Positions 1 through 8,831 of a stretch of DNA of 64,000 bases are shown here, in pieces (the first letter of the stretch is position 1; each line of letters starts with the position of its first letter). The translations under genes and the position numbers were made by a program. The notes under the pieces were generated by a model. It made no database searches. It was not told where the DNA came from and was given only the letters and a program-made list of their open reading frames with translations. The stretch is taken from contig JAFQHZ010000013.1 in assembly GCA_017415185.1 (NCBI GenBank), positions 26,118 to 90,117 on the forward strand. The letters are read 5' to 3'. Source of the stretch: Candidatus Gastranaerophilales bacterium (GTDB lineage: Bacteria > Cyanobacteriota > Vampirovibrionia > Gastranaerophilales > Gastranaerophilaceae).

Positions 1-731
1 CAGTGCCTATCGCACTTCACTTAGACCACGGTGCAGATTTCGAAATTTGCAAAGCTTGTATCGATGGCGGTTTCTCTTCAGTTATGATTGATGGATCTAG
101 ATTCCCACTTGAAGAAAATATTGCACTAACAAAAAAAGTTGTTGAATATGCTCATGAAAGAGGAGTTTCAGTTGAAGCTGAACTTGGTAAACTAGCAGGT
201 GTTGAAGACGACGTTAAAGTATCTGCAGCAGACTCTACTTACACAGATCCAGCTGAAGCTGCAAGATTTGTTAAAGAAACAGGTTGCGATTCTCTAGCAG
301 TAGCAATTGGTACTTCACACGGCGCTTACAAATTCTCTGGCGAAGCTAAATTAGACTTCAAACGTTTAGAAGAAATCAAAAAAGCCGTTAATGAAGCAGT
401 TGGATATGATTTCCCTCTAGTTCTTCATGGTTCTTCTTCTGTTCCTGCTGAATTCGTTGCAAAATGTAACCAATATGGCGGAAAACTTCCAAACGCACAA
501 GGCGTTCCAGAAGAAATGTTAGCTTACGCTTCAAAACATGGTGTTGCTAAAATCAATATCGACACAGATTTAAGATTAGCAATGACTTCAACAATTAGAG
601 AATTCTTTGTTGAATCTCCTGAAAAATTTGACCCAAGAGAATATATGGGACCAGGAAGAACAGCTGTTAAAGAAATGGTTAAACACAAAATGGTTGACGT
701 CCTAGGAACAGCTGGTCACGCTCAAGACTAA
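1..731 (+). CDS. fba: Class II fructose-bisphosphate aldolase (5' partial)
   Basis: Catalyses reversible cleavage of fructose-1,6-bisphosphate to glyceraldehyde-3-phosphate and dihydroxyacetone phosphate in cytosolic glycolysis/gluconeogenesis. The reading frame is already open at base 3 and runs in with the conserved zinc-site segment PIALHLDHG, so the N-terminal part (roughly 80 residues in the family) lies before the window; the GTG at base 3 is an internal valine codon, not the start. Visible landmarks are HLDHG (zinc histidine), a GTSHGAYKF histidine, the LHGSSSVP histidine and the phosphate-binding KINIDTDLR. The C-terminus AGHAQD is followed by a clean terminator, so the gene ends its transcription unit. 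Identification is firm; which sub-family (Fba versus tagatose type) is not resolved here, though glycolytic Fba is the likelier. Confidence 0.93.
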   Translation, partial: VPIALHLDHGADFEICKACIDGGFSSVMIDGSRFPLEENIALTKKVVEYAHERGVSVEAELGKLAGVEDDVKVSAADSTYTDPAEAARFVKETGCDSLAVAIGTSHGAYKFSGEAKLDFKRLEEIKKAVNEAVGYDFPLVLHGSSSVPAEFVAKCNQYGGKLPNAQGVPEEMLAYASKHGVAKINIDTDLRLAMTSTIREFFVESPEKFDPREYMGPGRTAVKEMVKHKMVDVLGTAGHAQD

Positions 732-763
732 CAAATAAGCTAATCAAGCAAAACTTATAACAT

Positions 764-793
764 AAAGTCGAAATTTACATTTCGACTTTTTTT
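764..793 (+). terminator. Intrinsic terminator of fba
   Basis: An 11-bp stem (AAAGTCGAAAT / ATTTCGACTTT) with a 4-nt loop runs into a T tract, 33 bases after the aldolase stop codon. Confidence 0.9.
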
Positions 794-873
794 AATTAAA
801 TTAATTAGCAATTTTTTAAAAGAAAAATACTTTATATTTACATAGTGTTTATTAGAATTTTAATGGAGTGTGT

Positions 874-1191
874 ATGTCAGATTTTCAAATCAACAATATT
901 GGTGCAACAATTTATGGAAAAGACAACGGAAATGGAACCTATACAGTAACAACCCAAGGTTCAAAAATGGGTAGCGAACCCACTACAAAATTAATGGATG
1001 CACAAGAAGTCGGTCAAAAATACGGCAAATATTTAAGCAAAACACTCACCGAAGATATTTTCTGCTCTGGATGCAAAAATGGCGAAAACCACAAAACAGA
1101 TTATGCAACTAATCCATACTATGTCGATATGAAAGCAAATACAGCCTGCCATCCAAAAGACTATAATCCAAAAGTTGATTATATAGTATAA
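874..1191 (+). CDS. Small cysteine-containing hypothetical protein
   Basis: Unrecognised protein of 105 residues. ATG at 874 is preferred over an in-frame GTG at 868 because GGAG lies 5 bases before it. It is soluble, with no signal peptide or membrane segment. The N-terminal half is Gly/Thr/Asn-rich with a β-like pattern (IYGKDNGNGTYTV); the C-terminal half has a CSGC pair followed by NGENH and later ACHP, which could bind a metal or form disulfides. It is a single-gene unit between two terminators. Function unknown; the metal-binding idea rests only on Cys/His spacing. Confidence 0.7.
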   Translation: MSDFQINNIGATIYGKDNGNGTYTVTTQGSKMGSEPTTKLMDAQEVGQKYGKYLSKTLTEDIFCSGCKNGENHKTDYATNPYYVDMKANTACHPKDYNPKVDYIV

Positions 1192-1207
1192 ACAATTTTC
1201 AAAAAAA

Positions 1208-1237
1208 ATGCTTGCAAGATTCAATGCAAGCATTTTT
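1208..1237 (+). terminator. Intrinsic terminator
   Basis: Stem ATGCTTGCA / TGCAAGCAT with an 8-nt loop followed by TTTTT, 16 bases after the preceding stop. Confidence 0.85.
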
Positions 1238-1366
1238 GCTTGTCAAGCCTATTATTACTAAATATTAAATATGCAAAAAAAGTTTTACGTTATGAAACAT
1301 TTGCGTATTTTTTAATTGTCTTATGCTATAACAATAATAACAAAGAGATATAAATACGGGGGAATA

Positions 1367-1864
1367 ATGAGCCAGTATCTTAGCAAAGAAGAAATCAAAC
1401 AATGGAGAAGCTCACTAGAAAAAATCACTCTAGAAGAATATGCTAGAAAACTCGGAAAAATCTTAGAAGAAGATAAACAAACAAGCGATATTATCGATAT
1501 CGTTATGCAAAACGAAAAACGTTTATATACATCAAGAGAAAACAACCCAGCAAAGAAAAATATATTAAAAGTTGCAAAAAAAGCAATCAAAGTTCAAGAA
1601 GAAATTCTTAACAATGACCAAAATAATTCGCTAAACTTGGTTAAATCTAAATTAACTTGCAAAAAACCATTAACAGCAAGGGAAGACGCTGTTTTGTCGC
1701 ACTTTATTCAAAACAAAGGCGAAATAGTTTATGCTAAAGACTTAGCAACAATTTTAGAACTACCAACAGACTATGTTTATAAATACATCAAAAATTTAAG
1801 AACAAAAATTTCTCAAGATATTCTTGAAAACGCCACTAAAGGCGGCTATGTTTTTAAATTATAA
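1367..1864 (+). CDS. Winged-helix DNA-binding protein (OmpR effector-like), no receiver
   Basis: Probable transcription regulator of 165 residues. The last 65 residues (from KPLTAREDAVLSHFI to the terminal KGGYVFKL) follow the OmpR/PhoB winged-helix pattern: a leading helix, the YAKDLATIL helix, a recognition helix DYVYKYIKNLRTKI and the closing β-hairpin with GGYVF. The first 100 residues are charged and helical and show no receiver aspartate pocket, so this is not a classical two-component regulator. ATG at 1367 is chosen because GGGGGA precedes it by 4 bases; an upstream in-frame start at 1316 would add a Tyr/Ile-rich stretch without a ribosome site. It sits just upstream of a kinase/receiver pair with separate spacing. 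Target genes are unknown. Confidence 0.75.
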   Translation: MSQYLSKEEIKQWRSSLEKITLEEYARKLGKILEEDKQTSDIIDIVMQNEKRLYTSRENNPAKKNILKVAKKAIKVQEEILNNDQNNSLNLVKSKLTCKKPLTAREDAVLSHFIQNKGEIVYAKDLATILELPTDYVYKYIKNLRTKISQDILENATKGGYVFKL

Positions 1865-1913
1865 AATATGTTAATTTTTTGCGATTATAAAAACATAATT
1901 TTATAATTAAATT

Positions 1914-3146
1914 ATGAACATAATTAATAAAAGCTTAAATTTAATAGACGACATCATAAACAACACAAATGCTCAAAGCGTTAATTTTTATCAAAATGTG
2001 TTAAAAATGATGTCTTCTTTATATGAAAACAATTTTTCAATTTCAATCTTTTTTTGCGAAGATTCAAACTATACGCTGAAATTAGGAATCAAAAACAACA
2101 AATTTATCACAAATTTTCAACACGAAGAAATATTCAAAAAAATAATTGAAACAAAAGAAAAAGCCTATATTTTCAAAAGCAATGAAAACGAATTGTTTTA
2201 CAAAAACTCTCTATCAGTAAAATTATCAATCAGGGATTCTGTTTTTGGCTTTATGATTTTAAGTTCAAAAGAAGAAATCGATTCTAATATTCAAACATCT
2301 TTTGAAGCTTTAGTTAATATAATTAGCTATAAAATTAAAGACTATGAGCTAAACGAAGTTTTCAAAATTCAACTAAAAGCAATGCAAGACGCTTTTGTTG
2401 AAAAAGAAGCAGCGCTTGATATTGTTAAAAAACAGCACAAAAAACTTCAAGAACTCGATAAAACAAAAAATCTATTTTTAGCAAACATTTCACATGAATT
2501 AAGAACACCTCTTAATGCTATAATCGGCTTTTCTCAAGCACTTGATAGCAAAATTTTTGGTGAATTAAACGAAAAACAAGCGGAATATATTAAAGACATT
2601 CAAATTTCAAGTTTGCATTTGTTAGGAATGATTAACGAAATATTAGACATCTCAAAACTCGAAGCAAACGCAATGAAGTTCAATCCTGCTGAATTAAACT
2701 CAACCCAAGTCATCAAAGAAGTTGTTAATATATTAGAACCACTATACAAAAACAAAGAAATAGATATAATTTTCAATTCAAATTTTGATTATAAAATTAA
2801 TGCTGACTATCAAAAATTTCAACAAATTTTATATAATCTTTTATCAAATGCAATTAAATTCACAGGCAAAAACGGCACTATTGAAGTAATTCAAGAAGTT
2901 AAAAACAAAGATTATATTTTAAAAATCAAAGACAATGGAGTTGGAATAGATAAAAAATATCATAACAAGATATTTAAAAAATTCGTTCATATTGACAATA
3001 TCTATTCAAAAAGCCAATCTTCAACAGGGCTTGGTTTGCCAATTACAAAAGAATTAGTCAAACTTCACAATGGAAAAATCACCCTTGAAAGCGAAATCAA
3101 CAAAGGCAGCACATTTATAATGGAGTTTAAAAAAATAATTTTATGA
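1914..3146 (+). CDS. Sensor histidine kinase with N-terminal GAF-like domain
   Basis: Cytosolic histidine kinase, 410 residues, no membrane segment. Residues about 25-145 form a GAF-like sensor, about 150-185 a coiled coil, then the HisKA box NISHELRTPLNAIIG with the phosphoacceptor at His194, and a HATPase domain with N box NLLSNAIKF, G1 DNGVGI and G2 STGLGLPI. It is the first gene of a three-gene operon: its stop overlaps the start of a stand-alone receiver (ATGA), which is its likely phosphotransfer partner. No Shine-Dalgarno precedes the ATG, and the start codon lies inside an 8-bp inverted repeat (1894-1901 / 1909-1916). The signal sensed is unknown. Confidence 0.9.
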   Translation: MNIINKSLNLIDDIINNTNAQSVNFYQNVLKMMSSLYENNFSISIFFCEDSNYTLKLGIKNNKFITNFQHEEIFKKIIETKEKAYIFKSNENELFYKNSLSVKLSIRDSVFGFMILSSKEEIDSNIQTSFEALVNIISYKIKDYELNEVFKIQLKAMQDAFVEKEAALDIVKKQHKKLQELDKTKNLFLANISHELRTPLNAIIGFSQALDSKIFGELNEKQAEYIKDIQISSLHLLGMINEILDISKLEANAMKFNPAELNSTQVIKEVVNILEPLYKNKEIDIIFNSNFDYKINADYQKFQQILYNLLSNAIKFTGKNGTIEVIQEVKNKDYILKIKDNGVGIDKKYHNKIFKKFVHIDNIYSKSQSSTGLGLPITKELVKLHNGKITLESEINKGSTFIMEFKKIIL

Positions 3147-3508
3147 AAAAAATTTTAATTGTTGAAGATAATGAATTAAATATGAAATTATTTTATGATA
3201 TTTTGCAATTTCAAAACTATCAACCAATAAAAGCAATGGATGGGCTTGAAGGATATGAAAAAATCAAATCTGAAAATTTTGATTTAATAATTTTAGATAT
3301 ACAACTACCCAAAATGACCGGTTTTCAACTTCTTGAAAAACTAAAAGAAGAAAATATCAAACTTCCTCCAATAATAATTGCGAGCGCTTGCGCTATGGAC
3401 GAAGACAAAAGAAAAGCCCAAAGCTATGGAATTAACGACTATATCACAAAGCCAATCGATATTAATAGCTTTGTTAAAACAATTAAACAAAAACTCGGTG
3501 AATCATAA
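3143..3508 (+). CDS. Stand-alone receiver (CheY/DivK-like response regulator)
   Basis: Single-domain response regulator of 121 residues with no output domain. The acidic pocket is Glu8-Asp9, the phosphoacceptor Asp52 lies in LIILDIQLPKMTG, and Lys103 in ITKPID completes the site; in the usual Ser/Thr switch position there is Ser81 followed by Ala-Cys. The NELNMKLF helix resembles DivK-type receivers. It overlaps the upstream kinase by 4 bases and the downstream PHP gene by 1 base, so translation is probably coupled across all three. It likely acts by protein-protein contact or phosphorelay. Confidence 0.9.
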   Translation: MKKILIVEDNELNMKLFYDILQFQNYQPIKAMDGLEGYEKIKSENFDLIILDIQLPKMTGFQLLEKLKEENIKLPPIIIASACAMDEDKRKAQSYGINDYITKPIDINSFVKTIKQKLGES

Positions 3509-4293
3509 TGAAAGCAGATTACCATATTCACACAAATTACAGCGAAGATTCTTCGACAGATATGGAAGAATATATTATTCAAGCAATAAAGCTTGATTAT
3601 AAAGACATTTGTTTTACCGACCATATCGATTACGGAACTCCTTTTTGTTTTAATTGCGATATAAAAAACTATTTAAAAGATATTCTTTTTTATAAAGAAA
3701 AATACAAAAATCAAATCGATATCAAATTTGGGATGGAATTTGGCGCACAAGCTCATCATAAAGATTATTTTCAAAACATATTTAATAATTATTCTTTTGA
3801 TTTCATAATTCTATCTTTTCATTTGATTAACGACAAAGATTTATGGGATAGAAGCTTTCAAAAAGGAAAAAGCCAAGCCCAATTCAACAGAGAATATTAC
3901 GAAGAAATCTTCAACACAATTCAAGTCTATAACGATTATTCGGTTTTAGGGCATTTGGATTTAATTCGTCGTTATGATGATTTTGGCGAAATGCCATTTG
4001 AATATAACAAAGAAATTATTGAAGAAATTTTATTACATTTAATTTCTAACAACAAAGGAATTGAGCTTAATACTTCTTCTTTTAGATATAAATTACAAGA
4101 TTTAATGCCATCTGTTGATATATTAAAATTCTACAAACAACTTGGCGGAGAAATAATCACAATTGGCTCAGATTGTCATTATTTAAATCATTTCAGCTAT
4201 AAAATTACAGAAATGCGAGAATTCTTAAAAACTCTTGGGTATAAATATTTTTGCACATTTGATAAAATGAAAGAAAAGTTTCATGAATTATAA
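3508..4293 (+). CDS. PHP-domain phosphatase, histidinol-phosphatase (HisK/HisJ) family
   Basis: Metal-dependent PHP phosphoesterase of 261 residues. The fold is marked by DYHIHTNYSED (metal HxH), CFTDHIDYG, the central GMEFG, the VLGHLDLIRRY block and GSDCHY near the C-terminus, all typical of the HisJ family that dephosphorylates histidinol phosphate in histidine synthesis. No other his gene is adjacent; instead it is the third gene of a kinase/receiver operon, overlapping the receiver stop by one base. It may therefore act on a different phosphoester. Family assignment is firm; substrate is inferred. Confidence 0.85.
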   Translation: MKADYHIHTNYSEDSSTDMEEYIIQAIKLDYKDICFTDHIDYGTPFCFNCDIKNYLKDILFYKEKYKNQIDIKFGMEFGAQAHHKDYFQNIFNNYSFDFIILSFHLINDKDLWDRSFQKGKSQAQFNREYYEEIFNTIQVYNDYSVLGHLDLIRRYDDFGEMPFEYNKEIIEEILLHLISNNKGIELNTSSFRYKLQDLMPSVDILKFYKQLGGEIITIGSDCHYLNHFSYKITEMREFLKTLGYKYFCTFDKMKEKFHEL

Positions 4294-4378
4294 AAATATG
4301 TAAATTTTTTTACAAAAAATAGCAAAATAATATATGTTTGCTTTTCTATATAGCATAGTCCAAAATAAGGAGACAAAA

Positions 4379-4822
4379 ATGCAAGTATCCAACATCAATA
4401 ACGCTTATAAAGTAAATTTTAAAAGCAACACAAATTTAGACAAAAACGTTTCAACAACAAAAACAGAAACAAAAGCAGATTCTTTTGAAGCAAAATCAAC
4501 TTCTACAATGACAAAAGAACAAAAACAAGAATTACTAAAAGACTCAAAATCAAACGCAGCAGGCTGGGCAATTTTAGGCGGTTGGATAAGCAGCGCATAT
4601 TTTGGCTTGCGCTCTGATGAAACAGTTGCCAAAAAATACGATTTAGACCCACAAAAAGACAAAGAATTAATCAAAGAAATTAAAAATCAACAAGTTATTT
4701 CTACAATCCCAGGTGTTGTTGGAAATTTCCTATGCATGACAAATCCTTTAATAGGTATTGGTGTTGCAGTAGGCGGATGGGCATTTGAAAAATTCAGAAA
4801 CCCTGAAAAAATAGATGTATAA
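4379..4822 (+). CDS. Hypothetical protein with lineage N-terminal motif and two hydrophobic stretches
   Basis: Unrecognised protein of 147 residues. The start at 4379 is set by AAGGAG six bases upstream; an earlier in-frame start lacks a ribosome site. The N-terminus reads MQVSNINNAYKVNFKSN, an example of the N-terminal style shared with several other genes here (see findings). A polar Lys/Thr/Glu linker follows, then two hydrophobic Gly-rich stretches (AAGWAILGGWISSAYFG and GIGVAVGGWAFEKF) that could insert in or lie on a membrane. It is monocistronic, with a terminator at 4831. Function unknown. Confidence 0.75.
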   Translation: MQVSNINNAYKVNFKSNTNLDKNVSTTKTETKADSFEAKSTSTMTKEQKQELLKDSKSNAAGWAILGGWISSAYFGLRSDETVAKKYDLDPQKDKELIKEIKNQQVISTIPGVVGNFLCMTNPLIGIGVAVGGWAFEKFRNPEKIDV

Positions 4823-4830
4823 ACACTTAC

Positions 4831-4860
4831 AAGGTGGCATAATGCCACCTTATTTTTTAT
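4831..4860 (+). terminator. Intrinsic terminator
   Basis: Perfect 9-bp stem AAGGTGGCA / TGCCACCTT with a TAA loop, followed by a T-rich tract. Confidence 0.92.
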
Positions 4861-4876
4861 TTTATTAGGAGAGAAA

Positions 4877-5497
4877 ATGAAAATAACAGCAATAAAGCAA
4901 AATTTTTATACACCAACTTTTAAAGCAAATTATTCAAAAGAAAACAACGTTGCAATTTTAGGAAGCTCGAAAGCAACTTCATCAATTCTTGATGATATGG
5001 ATAAATGCAGCGAAATTACAAAACAACTTGTTTTATCAGGAAAAAATATCATAACAGGTTGCGGTTCAAAAGGAATCATGGGAAGCGTATATTATACAGC
5101 TGCAAAATATTCAACAAAAGACGAAAACGGAGCACCAGAACAAAACGTTGTAATTTTAAAAAGACCATTCTGGGGTGATGAAGACTTTAAAAATTGCCAA
5201 ATTTTTGGAAGTGAAAAAACAGAAGCCGCAAGAATTGAAAGATTTATTGAAACAGCCGACACATTCATAATCTTTGCAGGCGGTCCTGGAACAATTCAAG
5301 AAGCAAGCACCATAATTTCAAACAATTACTACAACAAAGAAAACGCAAAAAAAGTTATTCTTGTTGGAAGTGATTATTTCAAAGGCTTAAATGAGCAATA
5401 TTGGAATATGTATGATTGCGGACTAATCAACCGTTCCCCTGAAGAATTATACACAATTGTTGACGAAGTTGATGAAGCTTTAATTGAAACAAAATAA
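4877..5497 (+). CDS. LOG-family (lysine decarboxylase-like) nucleotide hydrolase
   Basis: Rossmann-like protein of 206 residues related to LOG enzymes, which release free cytokinin bases or other nucleobases from nucleoside 5'-monophosphates. The domain starts at NVAILGSS (residue about 25); GCGSKGIMGSVY matches the GGGxxGLMG nucleotide loop and FAGGPGTIQEA matches the PGGxGTxxE active-site motif with proline replaced by alanine at its first position. The 25 residues before the domain (MKITAIKQNFYTPTFKAN...) are extra for the family and carry the F-K-A/S/G motif seen on other proteins in the window. AGGAG precedes the ATG. Convergent with the radical SAM gene, whose stop abuts it. Substrate not determinable. 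Confidence 0.82.
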   Translation: MKITAIKQNFYTPTFKANYSKENNVAILGSSKATSSILDDMDKCSEITKQLVLSGKNIITGCGSKGIMGSVYYTAAKYSTKDENGAPEQNVVILKRPFWGDEDFKNCQIFGSEKTEAARIERFIETADTFIIFAGGPGTIQEASTIISNNYYNKENAKKVILVGSDYFKGLNEQYWNMYDCGLINRSPEELYTIVDEVDEALIETK

Positions 5498-7279
5498 TTA
5501 TTTTGCAATAACTTTTTTAGTTTTTAAATTTGAACAAACTCCGCAATTGTTGCATTTCACCTCGCAAGGAATTGTTGCAATTGCAGATTTTGCTTTTTGA
5601 TATTCATTCCACAACCAAATTTTATTCACGCCATAATTAACAATTTCCCATGGAAGATTTTCATTTTCTTCAAATTCTTTTGAAGCAATTTGTTCAATAT
5701 CAAGATTTAATTTTTGCGCAATTGTTGAATACAATTCCAAATCCAAATTTTCATCCCAAGATTCCAAGTATGAATCATTTTTATAAAGCTCATAAATAAA
5801 ATCAGAAATTTTTTCATCGCCACGAGAATAAAAAGCCTCAAGCTGCGACATTTTAGGATTGTGAAAATTAAATTTAACGTTTTTAATTTTATCTTTCAAA
5901 TCTCGAAGATATTTTATTTTCGCTTGCACTTCTTCAATCGTATTTTGTCTAGCCCATTGAAAAGGAGTATGAGGTTTTGGAACAAAAACAGAAATCGAAC
6001 AAGTAATTTGCGGATATTTTAAGCCGTTTTCCCTGCAAGCCAAATTAACGCCCTCAATTAGCTCAGGAATTCCTTTTAAATCTTCATAAGTTTCAAAAGG
6101 CAAACCAATAACAAAATAATATTTAATTTTGTTCCATCCGTTTTTAACACAAGAAATTGTTGCATTAATTATTTGCTCTTGAGACAAATTTTTGTTAATA
6201 ATGTCTCTCATTCTTTGCGTTCCTGCTTCAGGAGCAATTGTTACTGTTGCCTTTTTTTCTCCTGCTGCAAGGTTTGCAATTTCAAGCGAAAATCTGTCTG
6301 CTCTTTGAGAAGGAAGAGAAACATTTATCCCTGAACCACGATAATGACAATTAAGTTCGCCCAAAATTTCTTCAATTTGGGAATGGTCATTAGAAGAAAG
6401 AGACAAAAGCGAATATTCATCATATCCTGTGTTTTTAACATATTCTTTTGCTAATTTAACAATGTCTTCTTTTTTTCTTTCTCTAATTGGAAGATTAATA
6501 TGCGAAGCTTGACAAAAACGACATAACCTTCCGCAGCCCCTTCTTAATTCAACAATTGCTCTATCATGAACAGAAGTAAAATGAGGAATTGGAGAATTTG
6601 TTGGATGATTTTCAAGAGTTAGTTGCGCAATTCTTTTTGTAACTTTGTTTTTAACGCTTGGCGCATAAACACCTTCAATTTTTGCTAATTCTTTAATAAT
6701 TTCAGCACGAGGCATTTTTCCTTTTAGAGAGATATACTTTTCTAAAACTTCAATATTAACCTCTTCGCCATCTCCAATTATAAAAATATCAATAAATTTG
6801 CTCATTGGAGCAGGATTTGAAACACAAGGACCGCCCGCAAGAATTATTGGATGCTTTTCTGTTCTTTCTTCATTCAAAACAGGAATATTGGACATTTCAA
6901 GCATTTTTAATACTGTCGTGTAACACATTTCATATTGAAGCGCAAAACCAACAATATCAAACTCAATCGGTTTTCTTTTTGATTCAAGAGCATACAAAGA
7001 CAATTTTTTTTCGGATAATAGATTTATAAAGTCTTTATCAGGCGCATAAATCCTATCACACATTAAATTTTCTTTTTTATTGATTAAATCATATATTATT
7101 TTATGTCCAAAATTGCTAATTCCAATCTCATATTTATCAGGAAAAGCAAAAAGAAATCTTCCATCTGCCTTATTAAAATCTTTATCATAGGAACCAAACT
7201 CATCCCCAATATATCGAGAAGGACGTTCTATTTGATAAAGTATATCGCCGTATTCATTCAAAAAATCGTTATCAATCAT
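5498..7279 (-). CDS. Radical SAM protein (TIGR03960-like, cobalamin-binding type)
   Basis: Radical S-adenosylmethionine enzyme of about 593 residues. The 4Fe-4S cluster site is CGRLCRFC (CxxxCxxC) within ELRRGC...CQAS, near the middle; before it lies a domain resembling B12-binding radical SAM proteins, and after it a TIM-barrel region with TIAPEAGTQRMR. The C-terminus has a second cysteine cluster (PCEVKCNNCGVC) that may bind another cluster. In many bacteria this family is linked or fused to a DUF2344 protein; none is present here. ATG at 7279 is preferred over TTG at 7297. Family is clear, reaction unknown (RNA or cofactor modification possible). Confidence 0.82.
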   Translation of the reverse strand: MIDNDFLNEYGDILYQIERPSRYIGDEFGSYDKDFNKADGRFLFAFPDKYEIGISNFGHKIIYDLINKKENLMCDRIYAPDKDFINLLSEKKLSLYALESKRKPIEFDIVGFALQYEMCYTTVLKMLEMSNIPVLNEERTEKHPIILAGGPCVSNPAPMSKFIDIFIIGDGEEVNIEVLEKYISLKGKMPRAEIIKELAKIEGVYAPSVKNKVTKRIAQLTLENHPTNSPIPHFTSVHDRAIVELRRGCGRLCRFCQASHINLPIRERKKEDIVKLAKEYVKNTGYDEYSLLSLSSNDHSQIEEILGELNCHYRGSGINVSLPSQRADRFSLEIANLAAGEKKATVTIAPEAGTQRMRDIINKNLSQEQIINATISCVKNGWNKIKYYFVIGLPFETYEDLKGIPELIEGVNLACRENGLKYPQITCSISVFVPKPHTPFQWARQNTIEEVQAKIKYLRDLKDKIKNVKFNFHNPKMSQLEAFYSRGDEKISDFIYELYKNDSYLESWDENLDLELYSTIAQKLNLDIEQIASKEFEENENLPWEIVNYGVNKIWLWNEYQKAKSAIATIPCEVKCNNCGVCSNLKTKKVIAK

Positions 7280-7412
7280 AGCTTTATTAAACCACAAATA
7301 ATTGTTAAGTTATGTTAAGAAAATAATTACACTTAGGCAATTAATAAATAAAAAAATACTTTATTATAATGTAGGTTAGTTTAAAAATTTAATTAGGTTA
7401 GGAGTGTTAGTT

Positions 7413-7970
7413 ATGGGATGGGTTTTACTATCTTTAAAAAGGAACGAATTGCAAACGTCTATTCAAGACAAGCAATACGATCTTCTTCAAATTGGAAACA
7501 GAATGAGAAAGTTGTCAAACTTCTCAAACGCAATTGGTGATGGTCATATTACACCAAGCGAAATTGCCTCAATTGGCACAGAACTTTTTGGTGACGGACT
7601 TGATTTTATGGGTTATTCAAACGAAGCCGCAATGGAAGCCGCTACAATGATGACCGATTATTATGCAACAGCTTATGAAGATGTCACCGCTGAACAATAT
7701 TACAATAATCCGGCTTTAGCAGCGCAAGCGTCATTATATTACGACGAAACAGGCGCACTTGATACCGACGCAATGTATCAAGAATTCTATGAAGAAGCCT
7801 TGGAAGATTATGTAAATACTGTTATGATGCCAAAATTAAAAGAATTAGAAACAGAATTACAAAACGAAAAAACAGAAATGGAAGTAGAAATCGAATCAAT
7901 GGAAGCTGAACTTCAAGTTGTAAAAGAAAACATTTCTGAATCAATCCAAAATACTACAATCCAACTATAA
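7413..7970 (+). CDS. Hypothetical coiled-coil protein with EF-hand-like loop
   Basis: Unrecognised protein of 185 residues. ATG at 7413 sits 8 bases after GGAG. Residues 1-35 are helical and amphipathic; NAIGDGHITPSE follows the 12-residue EF-hand loop pattern (acid at 5, Gly at 6, Ile at 8, Glu at 12); the middle is Ala/Tyr/Glu-rich; the last 50 residues (from MPKLKELETELQ) predict a strong coiled coil. No signal peptide. Acidic overall. Could be a secreted or structural helper protein; function not known. A G-poor, CCTAATTAA-rich stretch follows (7971-8042) before the terminator. Confidence 0.75.
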   Translation: MGWVLLSLKRNELQTSIQDKQYDLLQIGNRMRKLSNFSNAIGDGHITPSEIASIGTELFGDGLDFMGYSNEAAMEAATMMTDYYATAYEDVTAEQYYNNPALAAQASLYYDETGALDTDAMYQEFYEEALEDYVNTVMMPKLKELETELQNEKTEMEVEIESMEAELQVVKENISESIQNTTIQL

Positions 7971-8042
7971 CCTAACTTAAACCTAATTAATTAAATTAAA
8001 CTAAACTAATTCCAAATCCTAATTAAACTATAAACCTAAAAT

Positions 8043-8072
8043 AGCCTGTCGATTGACAGGCTTTATTTTTTT
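8043..8072 (+). terminator. Intrinsic terminator, convergent with pilin-like gene 1
   Basis: Perfect 8-bp stem AGCCTGTC / GACAGGCT with GATT loop and a T-rich tail; the tail overlaps the 3' end of the reverse-strand gene. Confidence 0.9.
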
Positions 8073-8809
8073 ATTACACTTCTTTGGAGCCATTCTTGCG
8101 CACGAGTCCCAGGAAAAACCTTACCATCAGCAGTCAACAAATAGCCAAATGGTTCTTCGCCGCCTCGCCATCTATCAATATCAATACAAAGATATTTAAC
8201 TTCAAACGTTAGATTGCCATTATTCAGAAATACCGTTGGTTTAAAAAATCTCTTATCGCAACCGCTAACTCCTCTTTCTTCACATGTTTGAGAATAGGCG
8301 TTTTGCGAAAACTTTTCACCAGAAACTCCAAAAGGAGTGTTTTGTCCTAAATAATAATATTCGATTCCATCAGGAGAGATTAATATCGGTTCTGCTCCAT
8401 TGTTTTGCATATGCAAACAATAATTATGAACAGAATCCATGGTGAGCTGTGAACTTGCCATTGAAGAAGTTTGGGTTCCACCATGAGCATTGTTATAATT
8501 CTGCTTGCAAGTTATTTTTTTATGTTTCACAACTTGAGAAAAAGTGTTGCAGAAATACTCTTCATCGCCTTCGTGACTTCCATCTAACAAAACTCCATCC
8601 GCTCTAATTCCTAAATCCCCATTTAAATAATATTTATCAGAAGCAGCCAATTCTTGAACTGCATTCAAAAGAGTTTCATGCGCTTTTTTAAAACGCAAAA
8701 GGTCACTATCAGGATTTGCTTTATTAATAACAGGCAACAAAATTGCACCTAAAACGCCAATTACGACCAAAACAATCATAGTTTCAGCTAGTGTAAACCC
8801 TTTTTTCAT
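8063..8809 (-). CDS. Type IV pilin-like / pseudopilin protein 1
   Basis: Membrane-anchored pilin-like protein of 248 residues. MKKG|FTLAE is a class III (prepilin peptidase) cleavage site with Gly at -1 and Glu at +5, followed by an uninterrupted hydrophobic helix to about residue 28. The exported domain has the block DKYYLNGDLGIRADG and several cysteines, and ends in LTADGKVFPGTRAQEWLQ, a signature shared with the two other pilin-like genes here. No assembly ATPase, platform or peptidase gene is nearby, so it is an orphan minor pilin or pseudopilin that must use machinery encoded elsewhere. GAGG lies 8 bases before the ATG; the shared promoter-like block is at 8832-8863. Confidence 0.88.
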   Translation of the reverse strand: MKKGFTLAETMIVLVVIGVLGAILLPVINKANPDSDLLRFKKAHETLLNAVQELAASDKYYLNGDLGIRADGVLLDGSHEGDEEYFCNTFSQVVKHKKITCKQNYNNAHGGTQTSSMASSQLTMDSVHNYCLHMQNNGAEPILISPDGIEYYYLGQNTPFGVSGEKFSQNAYSQTCEERGVSGCDKRFFKPTVFLNNGNLTFEVKYLCIDIDRWRGGEEPFGYLLTADGKVFPGTRAQEWLQRSVIKK

Positions 8810-8831
8810 AATAAAATCCTCATTTCAAAAA

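Noticed and set aside
1033..1233. Minus-strand Cys/Ile-rich ORF.
   Set aside because: Antisense of the 874-1191 gene and its terminator; no ribosome site.
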